A DNA stretch of 64,000 nt from Enoplolaimus lenunculus (GCA_030248215.1 JASANG010000883.1:62001-126000); one strand, 5' to 3'; positions 9,931 through 21,644 are shown, counted from the first letter of the stretch. Made by a program: numbers and translations. The notes: generated by a model not told the origin, from the sequence alone.

Positions 9931-10179
9931 CACACTCAAAATAATATTTCTGATATTTAAGAATAATTTTCCTACATTTGAGAAATATGATTAGCAAAGT
10001 GCACTTGAAAAGTATTTCTGTTATAACAGAAATGTTTTCAAAAACGTTTTGAAATAAAGTCTGAAAATAAACGTTTTCCAGTTATTTTTAGAAAAATTGT
10101 CTTAAATATCAGCAAAACGTTTCAGATTTGGCACAGAAAACACTTTTCTGAATAAATTCAGAAATACTTTTTTGTGTGC
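9931..10179. mobile_element. AT-rich MITE with inverted ends
   Basis: CACACTCAAAATAATATTTC at the left and GAAATACTTTTTTGTGTG at the right form an imperfect terminal inverted repeat. Further inverted motifs (AGAAATG, CAAAACGTTT) lie inside. It abuts the TTAGGC element ending at 9927. Confidence 0.5.
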
Positions 10180-10352
10180 AGTTTATGGAGTTGTTTAGCT
10201 AAACAACCAGTCCCTGAGTTTTCAACGATACTTTTGGTATTGAAAATTCTGGTTTGGCGATTTCGGGTATCGATTGCCTGAAGGTATCGCAAGTCAAAAA
10301 ATTTTTTATTTACAAATTGTTAAATACACGGTGCCGTTACACAATTCACGTG

Positions 10353-10515
10353 CACTGTATATTCCAATGAGAGTTGATTAATTATAACTCAGAGAGATAA
10401 TTAGTTATTTCTGGTAATTTTTGAGTTAATAACGGTAAACTTTAACTCGCACTGAGCTGATTTATTTCCGAGTAACTCATTCAGAGTTAAAATTGACTCA
10501 TTCATATTTACAGTG
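10353..10515. mobile_element. CACTGTAAATT palindromic MITE
   Basis: Starts CACTGTATATTCCAATGAG and ends CTCATTCATATTTACAGTG, an inverted pair. The inside is rich in AACTCAGAG and GAGTTAA motifs on both strands. The same family is seen at 14.1, 24.5 and 43.6 kb. Confidence 0.65.
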
Positions 10516-11737
10516 TGCGTTATCGTATCATGTCGAGGTGCACTGAATGGCGCCGGACGCCATTCCACGGCTTACCCTAAGCACAAGATGGAAATCTTCG
10601 ACGGTAACTCGTCCTCAGCATGCCATAAAATTTATGACTTTGTAGGGTATGCTGATTGGCATTTATCCTATTTAAAGTGTTTCTTACATTCAGGCACCTG
10701 TCTACTTTTCCCCACTAAATGTTAATTTGATTGACGGCAAAAGTTACACTTCACATTTTGTGTATTATATTTTCCTAAGCCTAAATCAAAGCCAAAGCCT
10801 GTACCTAAAGTGTATGAAGCGTATTGTGTTTACTTTTGCCATCATTATCTGTGAATAGAAAACTTTTTGACTTTTTTGCAGTATTGACGTTCAATTCAAT
10901 TGCATTTTTGATTATTCCTTGTTCAGTTCAAAATATTTCATGATTTGCGAGACTTTGAAAAAATAAACAACTCATTTTACAGCTGCCACGAATAGTTTGC
11001 TCATGTTTTACCAGGGTTTTGAATACCTCTAAAATGGGCCTTATACGATGCCATTAAAACTGGTTTAATTTGAAAGCCAAGAATTATATTTATATATACA
11101 TATTTATAAATATATATATGTATATATGTATATATGTATATATATGAATATATATGTCTATATATGTATATATATGTATATATATGTATATATAGATTAA
11201 AAGTTAAATCGTATTTGTGGCCGGCGGCACTTTTTTAGCAATTTAATTATTTTTTGAGTAGGCTTATAAATATATATAATGTGATACTACTTTTACAAGA
11301 CTGATTTGAAAAAAATAATGCCACAGACATTTTCAAACGAAATCATTTTCTTTGTTGAAGACAAATCGTCAACTTCCGAGTGGCGTTTGATAAGGAGACA
11401 GATCGCACGCACTTGTACATTTCTCACTACTTTTACAGATAAGACTTGGCTTTGAGCCTAAACTAAGGCTGAGGTAGTGAAAAAGGCTTAGCAAAAGGCT
11501 TAGATTTATGAGCTTTTTCTTAAACCTAAATTTTAAACCAAACCGTTCTTTGTGCCTGTGAAGAAGAAAGCGGTCACAAGCAAAACCGATCAGCTTACGG
11601 TTTTTATTTTTAAAGTTCAAAATTTAATTTTAAACAGGGTGTAAACCGAATAGTAAAAATAACGGAAACATTAACGGAATACTGTACAAAATAACAGAAA
11701 CGGAGAACGGATCTTGGCTTAGAAAAGCTTAAAAGTT
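10516..11737. other. No gene; TA-rich simple sequence and TTAGGC remnants
   Basis: Scattered CCTAAGCC/GGCTTAG motifs at 10775-10810 and 11450-11510 are worn family copies. An ATATATATGTATATA-type tract runs about 11085-11195. CAGGGTGTAAACCG at 11636 is a worn hAT-like terminus. Confidence 0.45.
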
Positions 11738-12094
11738 ATTTTTCGATAAGAGAGGGGAACTGATATTTATTTGGCCTCTCCAGAGAGTACCCACCCTTGT
11801 TATTCGGTTACGGACTGTTATTTATTTTTAACCCGTCCTTCACTGTCCTTCGTTCGTGATATATATATTCGGTATTGCTACTACCCCTCGAATTAAACGA
11901 CTTTCGCCTTGCATCAAAAGCTTGAACGATAATGCAAGGTTATAACTTGGAATGTTATTTTCAAAACTTAAGTACGCTTTAAGTTTCGAACTCAAAGGGT
12001 TTAGCGACTCTATCCGCTTACGGACTCCTTTTGATCGGGACTCAAAATGGGGACCCTCCTTCGTATTACCCCCCTCTTATTCGGGTCAATACAG
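11738..12094 (-). mobile_element. Tc1/mariner-like 425-bp MITE, truncated copy
   Basis: Matches the reverse complement of 43896-44320: CCTCTCCAGAG, GAATTAAACG, GCATCAAAAGCTTGA, CTCTATCCGCTTACGGACTC and GGGACTCAAAATG. The right end TCGGGTCAATACAG is followed by TA. The left terminus is eroded. Confidence 0.75.
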
Positions 12095-12181
12095 TAATCG
12101 TTGGTTTTTTTGTTTTACTTTCTTTTCAAACAAACGTTTCCTATACATAATTATAGCAACGATAAAATAAGCTTAGGCTTA

Positions 12182-12405
12182 GGCCCATATTCTCAAATGC
12201 GTATAACACCTATGATCAGTTAGCAATAGGTTTTCAAACTGACGAACAACTGCAATTGCAGATTTCAAATCTTTACAGAAGTACGGCAAATCATAAGCGA
12301 ACAGTGTGCTGAATTTCGACCCTCACCATGTGTTAGTTCCAAAGTTAGGTATAAAACCTATCACTAACTGATGATATTTGCTACACACATTTGAGAATAC
12401 GGGCT
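12182..12405. mobile_element. Harbinger-like MITE, 3-bp duplication TTA
   Basis: Ends GGCCCATATTCTCAAATGCG and CATTTGAGAATACGGGCT, with TTA on both flanks. It is the opposite-orientation sister of the element at 4795-5010. The left TTA comes from a short TTAGGC remnant. Confidence 0.6.
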
Positions 12406-12596
12406 TTAAACTCCAGACTTAAATAATAATAAACAATAATGGGTTTGTGGAGTTATTACATCGCCATAAGAAAAAGTCCCCACAAACACACGCGTCTTAC
12501 CAAGTGAAATATTTTCGGCTTCCTGAATATTAAGTTGGCAGGTAATCTGACAGATATATCAGACATTTACACCATTTTGGGTTCTATTTGGCCCTA

Positions 12597-12738
12597 TTGA
12601 AGAATTTTAAAAGAATCTTGTTTAACCAAAGTTGTAGTAGAGTCAGCTTAAGCATTAGACTAACTTTTTTGCTTAGGCTTAGGCTTAGGAATATGCTTAT
12701 ACTACTGTTCAGGCTCTGTTCTACACATGTGCTCTACT
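12597..12738 (+). mobile_element. TTAGGC-core element, short decayed copy
   Basis: GTAGAGTCAGCTTAAGCATT, three TTAGGC hexamers, GAATATGCTTATACTACTG and an end TGTTCTACACATGTGC place it in the family. Both termini are mutated. Confidence 0.55.
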
Positions 12739-12849
12739 AGTTCCACTTTTTGTTGTGAATTCAAAAATTTTGGGGTTTGTTAAATATCACCATGAACCCC
12801 CCTTGTATACAACCCTGTAAAGCCAGATCGTATCTGCGGCTGATCTTAG

Positions 12850-12965
12850 ATCTCAGGCGGAACGTTAATCCTTGTCGCTGGAATAGAAACCTTTAGACTA
12901 AATAATTTGTTTAGACTTAGGATTAGAAATATACTAATACTACTGTTTCGTCCGTGTTCTATACA
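12850..12965 (+). mobile_element. TTAGGC-core element, remnant
   Basis: AACCTTTAGACTAAATAATT, a degenerate hexamer array, AATACTACTGTTTCG and GTTCTATACAG are the family landmarks in order. Termini are not preserved. Confidence 0.5.
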
Positions 12966-13393
12966 GTAGCGATCGTATCTACTTTCAGCAATATGTTTTA
13001 GATTTCAACGAACAGAATACTGTTCAAGTTTTAATCGCTGCGAGCCATAACAATTGTTAATTTAAATAAATTCTGTTGTTTGCTAAAATTTGAAATAAGG
13101 CACAGTTAAGCTACGATCCAATTAAGGACTGTGGGTTGAATGGTGAGAGCGAGGCCTTATTAGAAATTACGGGAATTATGACATCGCATATGCCAAGTGT
13201 ACAAAAATGCAGCGTTCAAAAAAGGGTTACACAATAAGCCAATAAAGTAAAGTTGAGTTTCGTAGTTGAAATTTACCTAAACATTTACGTAGTTTAGTAT
13301 TGTTACACATAGTTTTCAAAACTACAAAAAGTTTCAGCATGGCCAAAATGTTAAAGAGAGATATAGCATAAACAATGCTGTTACAGGTCTATT

Positions 13394-13598
13394 GGCTCAT
13401 GTATAGAACAGGGCCGGAACAGCAGTATGAGCGTATTACTAAGGCTAAGCCTAACCCAAAGCCTAAAGCGTATGGATGAGCGTATTGCTATGCCTAAGCC
13501 TCAGCCTAAGCCCAAGCAAAAAATTAGTCTAAAAGCTTAAACTGACTCTATTATAGCCCCTCCGGGAAACGATCCGCACCCTGTTCTATATGTGGGCC
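13394..13598 (-). mobile_element. TTAGGC-core TIR element, reverse orientation
   Basis: Ends GGCTCATGTATAGAACAGGG and CCTGTTCTATATGTGGGCC. The flanks GGTCTATT and GGCCTGTT agree at 6 of 8 bases. CCTAAG hexamers show that it lies on the minus strand. Confidence 0.75.
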
Positions 13599-13649
13599 GG
13601 CCTGTTGGTGGGGTTTCGATATTCCAGACACTCCCATGACTACTGGAGC

Positions 13650-14016
13650 GACTTGAATAAAAGGGGGACTGATAGTTTTTGGCCTTTCCAGAGGGTACCG
13701 CTTCGTGTTAATTGGTTACGGACAGTAATTTGTTTTTAATCTGCCCTCCGCCACCCTTCATTACTCATGTATATTCGATATTGCAACTGTCCGTTGAATT
13801 AAACGTTTATTTCTCATATGTCAATAGCTTGAGCGATAATGCAACGTTAAACTGGAGTTATTTATGACGTACATTTATGATAATTTACATTTGTGAACTT
13901 TAATTAGAGTTTAAGGACTCTATCCGCTTACGGACTGTCATTAGAGATACACATACCTATGGATTGGGACTCAAAATGGGGACCCCTCTTGTTTTCCTCC
14001 CTTTTATTCGGGTCTT
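13650..14016 (-). mobile_element. Tc1/mariner-like 425-bp MITE, worn copy
   Basis: Same landmarks as the copies at 11.7 and 43.9 kb: CCAGAGGGTACC, CTCTATCCGCTTACGGACT and GGGACTCAAAATGGGGACCC. Both termini have lost several bases. Confidence 0.7.
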
Positions 14017-14089
14017 AACTTGAAATCAAAATGACAAAATTCGCACAAAATTTTAAAATATTGGGATGCTTCCGCTGTTTAATCACTCA

Positions 14090-14288
14090 GTCTGAGTTAG
14101 GACTATCAAAACTCAGAATTTCGAGTTGTTTCAATTCATTCTCAATAAATTAATCAACTCACCCAGAGACAACTGACCTCAGAATGAGAATCTACTCAAG
14201 TGAGAGTGAATTAATGTTTACTGATATTAATTCAAAAATAACCACCTCGCTAGCTGAATAGATTAATATCAACTCATTGGAATTTACA
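14090..14288. mobile_element. CACTGTAAATT palindromic MITE, left end worn
   Basis: CAGTCTGAGTTAGGACTATC and the right end AACTCATTGGAATTTAC match the copy at 43583-43797. The left ten or so terminal bases are not recognisable. Confidence 0.5.
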
Positions 14289-14608
14289 AAGCATAAAACT
14301 TCTGAAACAATTTTGTTAAACATGTTTCTTGGTTTTGCTCTACTGGATATGCGGACAAAAGAAACACTAAAGATTGTTTATCAGTAAACGCGAATCCTAA
14401 ACAAAAGATCATGATTAAAGACAGCAGGGACGCTACTGAAGACATAATTCAATATCCTGTCCCCAAGGAGACACTACTACGCTTATTGTCAATTTACCAC
14501 TCACGCCATATTGAAGTTTTACGCATACAAGTTGTTAATCCCAAAATCCTCACACGCCTAAGATGAATACTTCAAGCGGTGTTAATTTTGTTTTTGTAAT
14601 AATAAGCT

Positions 14609-14829
14609 GGCCCATGTTCGCTTTAAGGGGAGTCCAAGGTTCTGGTGGGTCTATAAAATGGTAGGTTTACATTCTTGATTACATTTTTTTGCTTAGGCTT
14701 AGGCTTAAGCTTAAGAACTGATTTTTGCAACGCTTAAACTTAGGAAGTGATTTTTGCAACGCTTAGGCTTAGGCTTATGCTTATGAATACGCTTAATCTA
14801 CTGTTATGCCCTTTAAAGCAACATTGGCC
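14609..14829 (+). mobile_element. TTAGGC-core element, type B, duplication AATAAGCY
   Basis: Starts GGCCCATGTTCGCTTTAAGG and ends TTAAAGCAACATTGGCC. The flanks are AATAAGCT and AATAAGCC, 7 of 8. The spacer TTTTTGCAACGC occurs twice inside. Confidence 0.8.
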
Positions 14830-16581
14830 AATAAGCCTAAAGCAGAAAACTTAGTCTGAAGCATAAATTTTCTCTGCTGGAGTTTGGGGTTCCGCGAAAG
14901 AAAACGGTACGCTCCTTGGAGTAACATGGGCCATATATGTACGGCTGAGAAGTGGAAAAATTTCGCAAAATCACACGTTCACGACACTAAATCAGTTTTT
15001 AAACCTTTAAGCCTAAGTCTAAGCCTAAAGCCTGAAGCGTGTCGGGGGAATGTGTATCAAAGAGCCGATGTATTTTATAAAACCAAAGTAAAAGGCCGAT
15101 CAAATATTTGACCAGTGATAACGGTTCGAGAAAACGTTGTGAACCATGCATTATAATAGAATAACAAACGCAGAAAAAACAATACTGGCAACTTTCTTAC
15201 CGTCGGCATAGCTCAAATATCTCTGCCAAAGTGGGTTTCATCTTTTAGACCCTGTACTTTGGTGTGTTTTAAGGTGTATGATTTGGTACGTTTACTGCGG
15301 GCCGGTGCGGCAGCCCCAATGTGCCTGGGAAAAACGATGAAACTGGTTTTAAACAAAGAATTGTCAGGGGCGTCTGCAGTATAAACTAAATTCGGTGGGG
15401 CACTGAATAATTCTTGAATGCCCCCCATACAATTGCAAATCAAGATTGTTTACTTTTAGTCCGACTATATTTGGGGTCATCAGCTATACTAGGGAGGGCA
15501 CGGCCCCATAATGCCCTTCGTGGGGGGAAGCCCCTATGAACGCCAATTGGTGGGGTGGGTCGTGTTAGTCCAGCAGCCGAGCCTAGTATAGGAAGTGAGA
15601 AAATAGTTTGAAACCAATATAATCCGGGATTTTTAGTTAATTTTTGGCTAAAAATTTTTTCTGAACGGAAAACTATTTATAGGGGGCTAAGTTGCTCCTG
15701 AAGGGCCCTCACTCGGTGCAAAACCTTGCGATGGAGTGAAACTCGAAAACAGCTTGAAACAAAACATTTCAGAGAGTAGTTTGGTACCGTCACACAGGCT
15801 AAGTGCTAGTTGTATACCCTGAAGACACAAAACACTAGTTCGCGGTTGTGGTAGGGGCCTATTTGTCGTGAGAGTGGACCATGTGAATCTTTCGTAAGCT
15901 AAATTGTTTAATATTTCTAAACGTAAAGCCCCGTATATAAGCACTGTCGGTGCATATATAAATCATGTAGTTTCACACAGTAATGTTTAGTCGTTGAGAA
16001 ACGTTTTAAATGATACAGAAGCTCAGACCCGGTAGCCAGCTCATCAGTGTTGCTAAAACATTTTCAGGAGGGGCATACAAGTGTTTTCAGTATTTGTGAC
16101 CGAAGCAAGCGAAAAATGAAACACAATTTTAGTACTAAATGTTAACACAAATTTTGGGTTTTTATCTCTGCTGGAAACGAGGCCTAAACGTTTTTCATAG
16201 ATTCGTTTAGGGTTTTGAAATGAAATGACCAAAATTAAAACAAGATGGTGTGGTCTCGCTTGAAAAAATGACCCACAAGTGAGAAAAATGACCCCCATTA
16301 AAACACGACCCCGGGTCATGTTTACACAGTGTCGCCTGAAAAAAATGACCCCCATTAACAAGACACCCACGGTCAGTTTTACACAGAACTGTACTAAAAA
16401 TTATCCCTCTGTGAAAATAAATTACTTCTCGCTGGCGAATATTCTTAAGCACAGTGGAAGCTTAATTCAGATAACAAAACTACGCAAACCTCCCTTACCG
16501 GTCATAATTTGACTATAACAGACGACTAAGCTAATTTAAGTTCAAGAAAAAAATTACTGGAAAATTCACAATAAACATATA
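14830..16581. other. No gene recognised; small repeats
   Basis: Worn CCTAAG hexamers at 15008-15040. An imperfect direct repeat of about 70 bases around 16270-16380 (AAAATGACCCCCATTA twice). Sequence near 16130 belongs to the diffuse family also seen at position 1 and 5380. No frame shows a recognisable protein. Confidence 0.4.
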
Positions 16582-16727
16582 CATTGGCGTATAGCCAGGA
16601 TTTTGGATTGGGGGCCCACATCGTTGAACTGTTAAGGGTACCGTTTTACATGTCGCTTATTTTATACCCGCATTTGATTACAAATAAGGAATGCGTTGCG
16701 AAAATCAAAGCTGCTTCAAATATTTAA

Positions 16728-16988
16728 CCCTTTCACTCATAGAGTATGCTATGAGCAACTAAATACAATAATGTAAAGGCAATACACACATTGATAGCAG
16801 TGTTTAACATTTATAACATATATGCAGTGCAAAATCTCCACAAGACGTGAGAGCCTCCTCGGGCTCGAGCGTCAAACTCCTAAAGCTGAGTGGTCAGCGT
16901 AAACGCCTCCCAATCGTGAGACTGGGGATCGAATCTTACCTTAAAATTACATCTCATATGAAATTGAAAATATCCATGTGAGAAAGGG
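16728..16988 (+). mobile_element. TTAA-bounded MITE carrying a tRNA-like region (copy 1)
   Basis: TTAA lies at 16724-16727 and 16989-16992. The ends CCCTTTCACTCATAG and CATGTGAGAAAGGG are inverted. TTAA duplications and CCC-start ends fit piggyBac-like mobilisation. The middle contains AAGCTGAGTGGTCAGCGTAA (A box-like) and GGGGATCGAATCTTACC (B box-like), about 40 bases apart. Copy 2 is at 45333-45596. Confidence 0.75.
16875..16942 (+). ncRNA. tRNA-like pol III promoter region inside MITE
   Basis: The order A box (GCTGAGTGGTCAGCG), a short anticodon-like segment (GCCTCCCAATCGTGAGAC) and B box (GGGATCGAATC) is that of a tRNA-derived SINE head. It is unlikely to be a functional tRNA, because I see no clear acceptor pairing. 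Confidence 0.5.
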
Positions 16989-17021
16989 TTAAGGTTGGCG
17001 ACAGTAACTGTTACATATTCT

Positions 17022-17188
17022 GGCCCATGTATAGAACCGGGCCGGATCGTTTTCCGGAGGGGCTATAATAGAGTCATGTTAAGCTTATAGACTAATTATT
17101 TGCTTAGGCTTAGGCTTAGACTTAGGCTTAGGCTTAGGAATAGGAATATGCTTATACTACTGTTCGGGACCTGTTCTATACATGGGCC
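17022..17188 (+). mobile_element. TTAGGC-core TIR element, exact duplication CATATTCT
   Basis: Starts GGCCCATGTATAGAACCGGG and ends CTGTTCTATACATGGGCC, with CATATTCT at 17014-17021 and 17189-17196. The inner GAGTCATGTTAAGCTTATAG block is followed by about nine hexamers. It is one of the youngest-looking copies. Confidence 0.9.
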
Positions 17189-17589
17189 CATATTCTCTAC
17201 ATCATTTTGCGGTGAAACAATGGCCTACCTATGGTTGCCCGGCCTTTCAAAATGCAACTTCAGGCCATATTGCAATGGCAAATCAAGGATTTTTCCTGTG
17301 GATATTCAAGGTTGGTCTAGTCCACTTCCCCGATTTAGTACCAAGACCAACATTAACGGTTTCGAAATAATTTCTTATTTCTGAGTACTTACAGATCGTG
17401 TGAAGTATTAGCTATTTGTCTCAGAGATATGTGATCTATGTTAGTGTACAACGTCTAAAACTCAACTAGAAAATAGTATTGCGCTGACTCTAAACTGTTG
17501 CCAACGCCGATAACGATTCTTTTCAAATGCCGATTTAAGTGAACAGGTTACTTATAATCCTAAATTTTGTTATGCGTAGCCTAAGTTAG

Positions 17590-17870
17590 CATCCTTTCGC
17601 GGCGGTGCGCGGCTTATCGTGAATTAGCGGTACGGGTTCGCTAGGTATCCGGTCACCCACCTGGTGTACAATGTGCAAGTGCTGCACAGAGCATAACGAC
17701 CCTCTGCCCCCATTATACCTGCACCAATTTACTCTTAGATTCAGCGCAAGAGTGTCCGCAGCTACAAGCTTCAATCCTTGACGATACGAGCAGACAGGCA
17801 GCCGGGGGAAGTATGGGAGCCTAGGACCCGAATCCATAAACCAAGAAACGTTTTGCAACCGTTTTAAAGT
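17590..17870. other. GC-rich block of unknown nature
   Basis: About 280 bases, visibly richer in G+C than their surroundings, with a 90-codon minus-strand frame that I do not recognise. It could be a SINE-like or foreign fragment. Nothing in it supports a function. Confidence 0.35.
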
Positions 17871-18092
17871 TATTTTGATACAACGTATAGTTTTTCACTA
17901 GTTTTGAGACAGAATATGTAAGATCTAACCATCGCATCTCCCTTACAAGCCCACAAAAACGTAATTTTTAACTGGGATACATAAAAGTTAAAATTGTGTT
18001 AAGATTTCTGCTCACTTTGCTCCCAAATTTTAGAAACCTCAATGGCAACCGGACGCGTGTACTATTCCCATTTGAAAATCCTGGCTACGCCC

Positions 18093-18941
18093 TTTAGACA
18101 CGTATGGCTACACCATAGCTGGATACGGGATTCCCGTCGTATTCAAATTCAACGTCAACTCTAAATTCGACGAAAATAATTGGTCAGCAAAACAAAAACA
18201 ACAGCAACATATTTTATCAAACTTGCTAGCATGGGCACCGTTCAAATATTGAGTTGATCTGTACGAGTAAAAGTGAAGTTGAAAAAAATTTAAACCAGTT
18301 CCTTCAGGTGTAAATTTACCATTTCAACAGATATCTTTTACTCTATACGCACATATACCTGTTTTAAAAATTAAATGAAACATCCAGGGGATGCACAATT
18401 GCCCCACTCCTGCCACATACCTGAGGGTGTCCAACTATCTGTTTGAGAAGCAGGTTAATTAAAGTTTTGTAATTTTAAATATCGAATTATATATTATTTT
18501 TGAAATACAGTTTAATTAAAATACATTGTTTTTTTAAAATGCCCGACTGTGATCTTCGCGGGCATATAGTTTTAGCTCATCCTGCAAGGGTGGCTAAACA
18601 ATTTTTCAGGAACAGCATGCGAAGGTTTTCAATGACTTAAAAGCAAGATTGAAATTTGACAAGTGGGGCTAAATTTTTGCAGGGGGGGCTGAGCCTCCAA
18701 CTACCCTTCACCCCTTGTCTACGGGCCAGGGATCTTAGTGGTGTTCCGGGAATGTAATATAGATATAAAAGTATCGATTCGAAAAATTGCGTGAAGCAAA
18801 ACAAAGAAAGAGAAAAATATTCATTTTTATTTAGAACTGTTTTTAATTACGCATACCCGATGCCAAGTCGGCTCCGCTGAATCATTTTTGACCCCGGCCG
18901 TAGATAAATTATGTATTGCTCTATGCCCCACTTTAACTTTT
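18093..18941. other. No gene; hAT-like remnants
   Basis: GCAGGGGGGGCTGAGCCTCC and CACCCCTTGTCTACGGGCC (about 18678-18725) look like the worn end of a hAT-type element. The remainder is AT-rich and unassigned. Confidence 0.4.
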
Positions 18942-19129
18942 GGCCAATGTGAGGAACAGGTCGTTAACAGTAGTATAAGCATATACAAAGCCGAAACCCA
19001 AGACTAAAACCTTACTGAAAGTATAAGCCGATACTTTAACGTAAGCCTAGCACAAAAACAGTCTAAAGCTTAAGCTTACTCTTTTGCTGTCCTGCGGTAA
19101 AACGGTGAGCCTCTGATCTATTCATTGGA
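18942..19129 (-). mobile_element. TTAGGC-core element, decayed, reverse
   Basis: GGCCAATGTGAGGAACAGG at the left, GTAGTATAAGCATAT, AGTCTAAAGCTTAAGCTTAC and a right end GATCTATTCATTGGAC. Hexamers are strongly mutated. Confidence 0.55.
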
Positions 19130-19134
19130 CAAAA

Positions 19135-19420
19135 TTTTTTATAGAACGTAAACCCTTTTTAAAAAAAAGACATTTTTCAAAAAACGTAACCCTTTTTCAA
19201 AAACAAACACATTTTGTTCAAAAAAACGTAACCCCTTTTTTCAAAACAAACACATTTTTTTCAAAAAACGTAACCCCTTTTTTCAAAAAACAAACACATT
19301 TTTTTCAAAAAACGTAACCCCTTTTTTCAAAAAAACAAACATTTTTTCAAAAAACGTAACCCCTTTTTTCAAAAAACAAACACATTTTTTCCAAAAAACG
19401 TAACCCCTTTTTTCAAAATC
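19135..19420 (-). repeat. About 43-bp minisatellite, seven units
   Basis: CGTAACC recurs at about 19147, 19185, 19227, 19269, 19313, 19355 and 19399, each followed by CCTTTTTTCAAAAAACAAAC and ACATTTTTTTC. The minus strand stays open across several units, but that is a consequence of the repeat. Confidence 0.8.
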
Positions 19421-19429
19421 TTGGCTACT

Positions 19430-20203
19430 TCCATTGTGAACATAACAGTTTAAATTCATTTTTAAGTCTGATAAAATTTCATAGCTGACGTCAACGTTTT
19501 TGTCAATATTAACTCCTCGAAAGTATATATGCCGCGCCCTAAGTTGTAATTCAGCCCAATTATAGATTGAGCGAATCCAATGTGCAATTACGACTTGAGC
19601 TAACACAAAGCGAAATTGTCTCATTGCTCTGCGCTTTTTCTGATTGGTTACTAGATAGTCGTTGTCCAGTTTGATTCTGCTTTGGTTAATAAAACAAACT
19701 GTTTTACAGCCAACAAGTAGCGATTGTTTAGCCAACCAGAAGAGTATTTGCATCAGCTAATGATATTTGAGTATGGTATTAAGGTACTAATCTATCCACA
19801 AGGTGTACACTTGTAGCAGAGGAAAAAACACGCCGTGCGTTAGCCCAACTCGTACTTTCGCCCTTGACTAGGCCAATTCAAAATTGAGCTGAATTACGTC
19901 TTGGGCTACGACATACATAACTTCAACCTGAAAAGGCTGCAGGTACAATGAGTATGGTGATACATACAGAACCAAAAACATTTCTTAACGAATATAACGA
20001 CTGCAATACTAAATACATCCCTAAAAGAAAGCGAAAGTCAAATATTTACGTTGCAAGAAACTAAAGTTTTTCCCTCGCTAAATCAGCGAATTCTCTATGA
20101 AATTAAATCCGTCAGTTCTTTTTTAAATTAAACATGGGTGACATAGCTAGGACTTGATTCGCGAAAGCTACGCAAAATCGCGGTAAACGCAAAACGTCTC
20201 AAT
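19430..20203. other. No gene recognised
   Basis: A minus-strand frame to 19753 reads into the minisatellite and has no recognisable domain. The sequence is otherwise unassigned. Confidence 0.35.
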
Positions 20204-20212
20204 GAAAAAGGC

Positions 20213-20408
20213 GGTCCATGTATAGAACAGGGCCGGAACAGTAGTATAAGCATATTCCTAAGCCTAAGCATAACCCTAAGCCTAAGCCTAAGCGTATAGA
20301 TGAGCCTATTCCTAAGCCTAAGCCTAAGCAAAAAAATTAGTCTAAAGCTTAAACTGACTCTATTATAGCCTCTCCGGAAAACGATCCGGCCGTGTTCTAT
20401 ACATGGGC
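20213..20408 (-). mobile_element. TTAGGC-core TIR element, duplication GAAAAAGG(C)
   Basis: Starts GGTCCATGTATAGAACAGGG and ends CGTGTTCTATACATGGGC. GAAAAAGGC lies at 20204-20212 and 20409-20417. Hexamers are in the CCTAAG orientation. Confidence 0.85.
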
Positions 20409-21438
20409 GAAAAAGGCTAACGTTTTCATGCTAAATCACAACGAATTACGTTTGAAATCAAAACCATCATAAACTTTTTTAAATTAAGCGTGGGGGATTT
20501 TGTAATTAAACCAGGCCCATAGTCAGATTACCTTGCTAGGGGAGAAGGGCTAAAAAATTCATTCGGATACACCTTATCCTATCTATCCATAGACTAGTTA
20601 TCCGCTTTGGGATAGTTTTAAGCTTGCTTCCAAGTCATTGAAAAGCAACCTGTGGCCCTCTAAAAAGTTTTAGGACATCCTAAGGTCCTAACAAGGTAAG
20701 GTGTCTACGAGCCTATACCAAGACGACTGGAAAGGAAATTGAAACGAACCAATCAAAATAGAGAAATTTTGACCAAAATAACGAATGAATCTAGTCTTAG
20801 TTTTTGAAATGAAAACCAAATACCTCATTGGATTGCAATCTCATGCACTGCATAGCACTAAATATTGCAAAAAAACAATTTGCACGCCACAATAGTCCAC
20901 ACCTATTGGCTAATGATATAATATTTTGTAATTTCTCAAGGATGTATCAAACCAATGGTTTGTGTAATTTTAATTCGCACTTCGTATGGTTTAGGATACA
21001 CCCTAAAAGGTCTGCTTTCGTTTCCGGCGGAAGACGCTCATGCTTCGATAAACGTCCGACCTAAATTAATGCGGAATTTCAGCTAATATTGATTATGCAG
21101 ATCCGAAATAGCAAAATTAAAGCGTAGCACCAAGCCTGACTCGATTCGAAATCAAAAACGTTTTAATTGATTGATGGTTGAAAATGAGCGTCAAATTTAA
21201 AATTAAGTGGGATGTTCAAATGCTTTTGTGAATGATACGGAATACAACAATGGACTCTTTGACTTTTGTCACTTGCAGTAAAGTAGGCAAAGTGAAAATA
21301 ACAAACCAGTTCACGAAAGGATGACGTGAAGCGAGTTCAAAGATAGAGATGCATGGAGGGTAAGCGATGTCTCGACGCTTATATCGGATGCTGTCAGACT
21401 GAAGCATTCTTCGATTTTATATCTGACAATTTTTTTAG
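20409..21438. other. No gene recognised
   Basis: Unassigned AT-rich sequence. Short open frames on both strands lack recognisable motifs. Confidence 0.35.
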
Positions 21439-21644
21439 GGCCCACGTACTTATAGAACAGGGCCGGAACGTTTTCCGGCGAGACTGTAATAGAGTAAGCT
21501 CAAGGTTTACACTAATTTTTTGCTTAGGCTTAGGCTTAGGCTTAGGTATAGGCTCATTCTTACGCGTAACGCTTCGGCTTAGGCTTAGGTTTAGACTTTA
21601 GGAATATACTTATACTACTGTTCCCGCCGTTGTATACTGTGGCT
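21439..21644 (+). mobile_element. TTAGGC-core TIR element
   Basis: GGCCCACGTACTTATAGAAC, CCGGAACGTTTTCCGGCGAG, hexamer runs around ATAGGCTCATTCTTACGCG, and the right marker ATACTTATACTACTGTTCCC. The right terminus (TGTATACTGTGGCT) is mutated. Confidence 0.65.

Larger units (their letters stand above)
16582..18092. mobile_element. Possible hAT-like element holding two nested MITEs
   Basis: CATTGGCGTATAGCCAGGAT at the left and AAAATCCTGGCTACGCCC at the right are inverted and resemble common hAT-type ends. In between lie the TTAA element (16728-16988) and a TTAGGC element (17022-17188), which account for part of the length. I saw no target duplication, so the pairing of the two ends is an inference. 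Confidence 0.45.

Noticed and set aside
19283-19753. 156-codon minus-strand frame
   Set aside because: Half of it is the 43-bp minisatellite and the rest shows no domain or splice structure.
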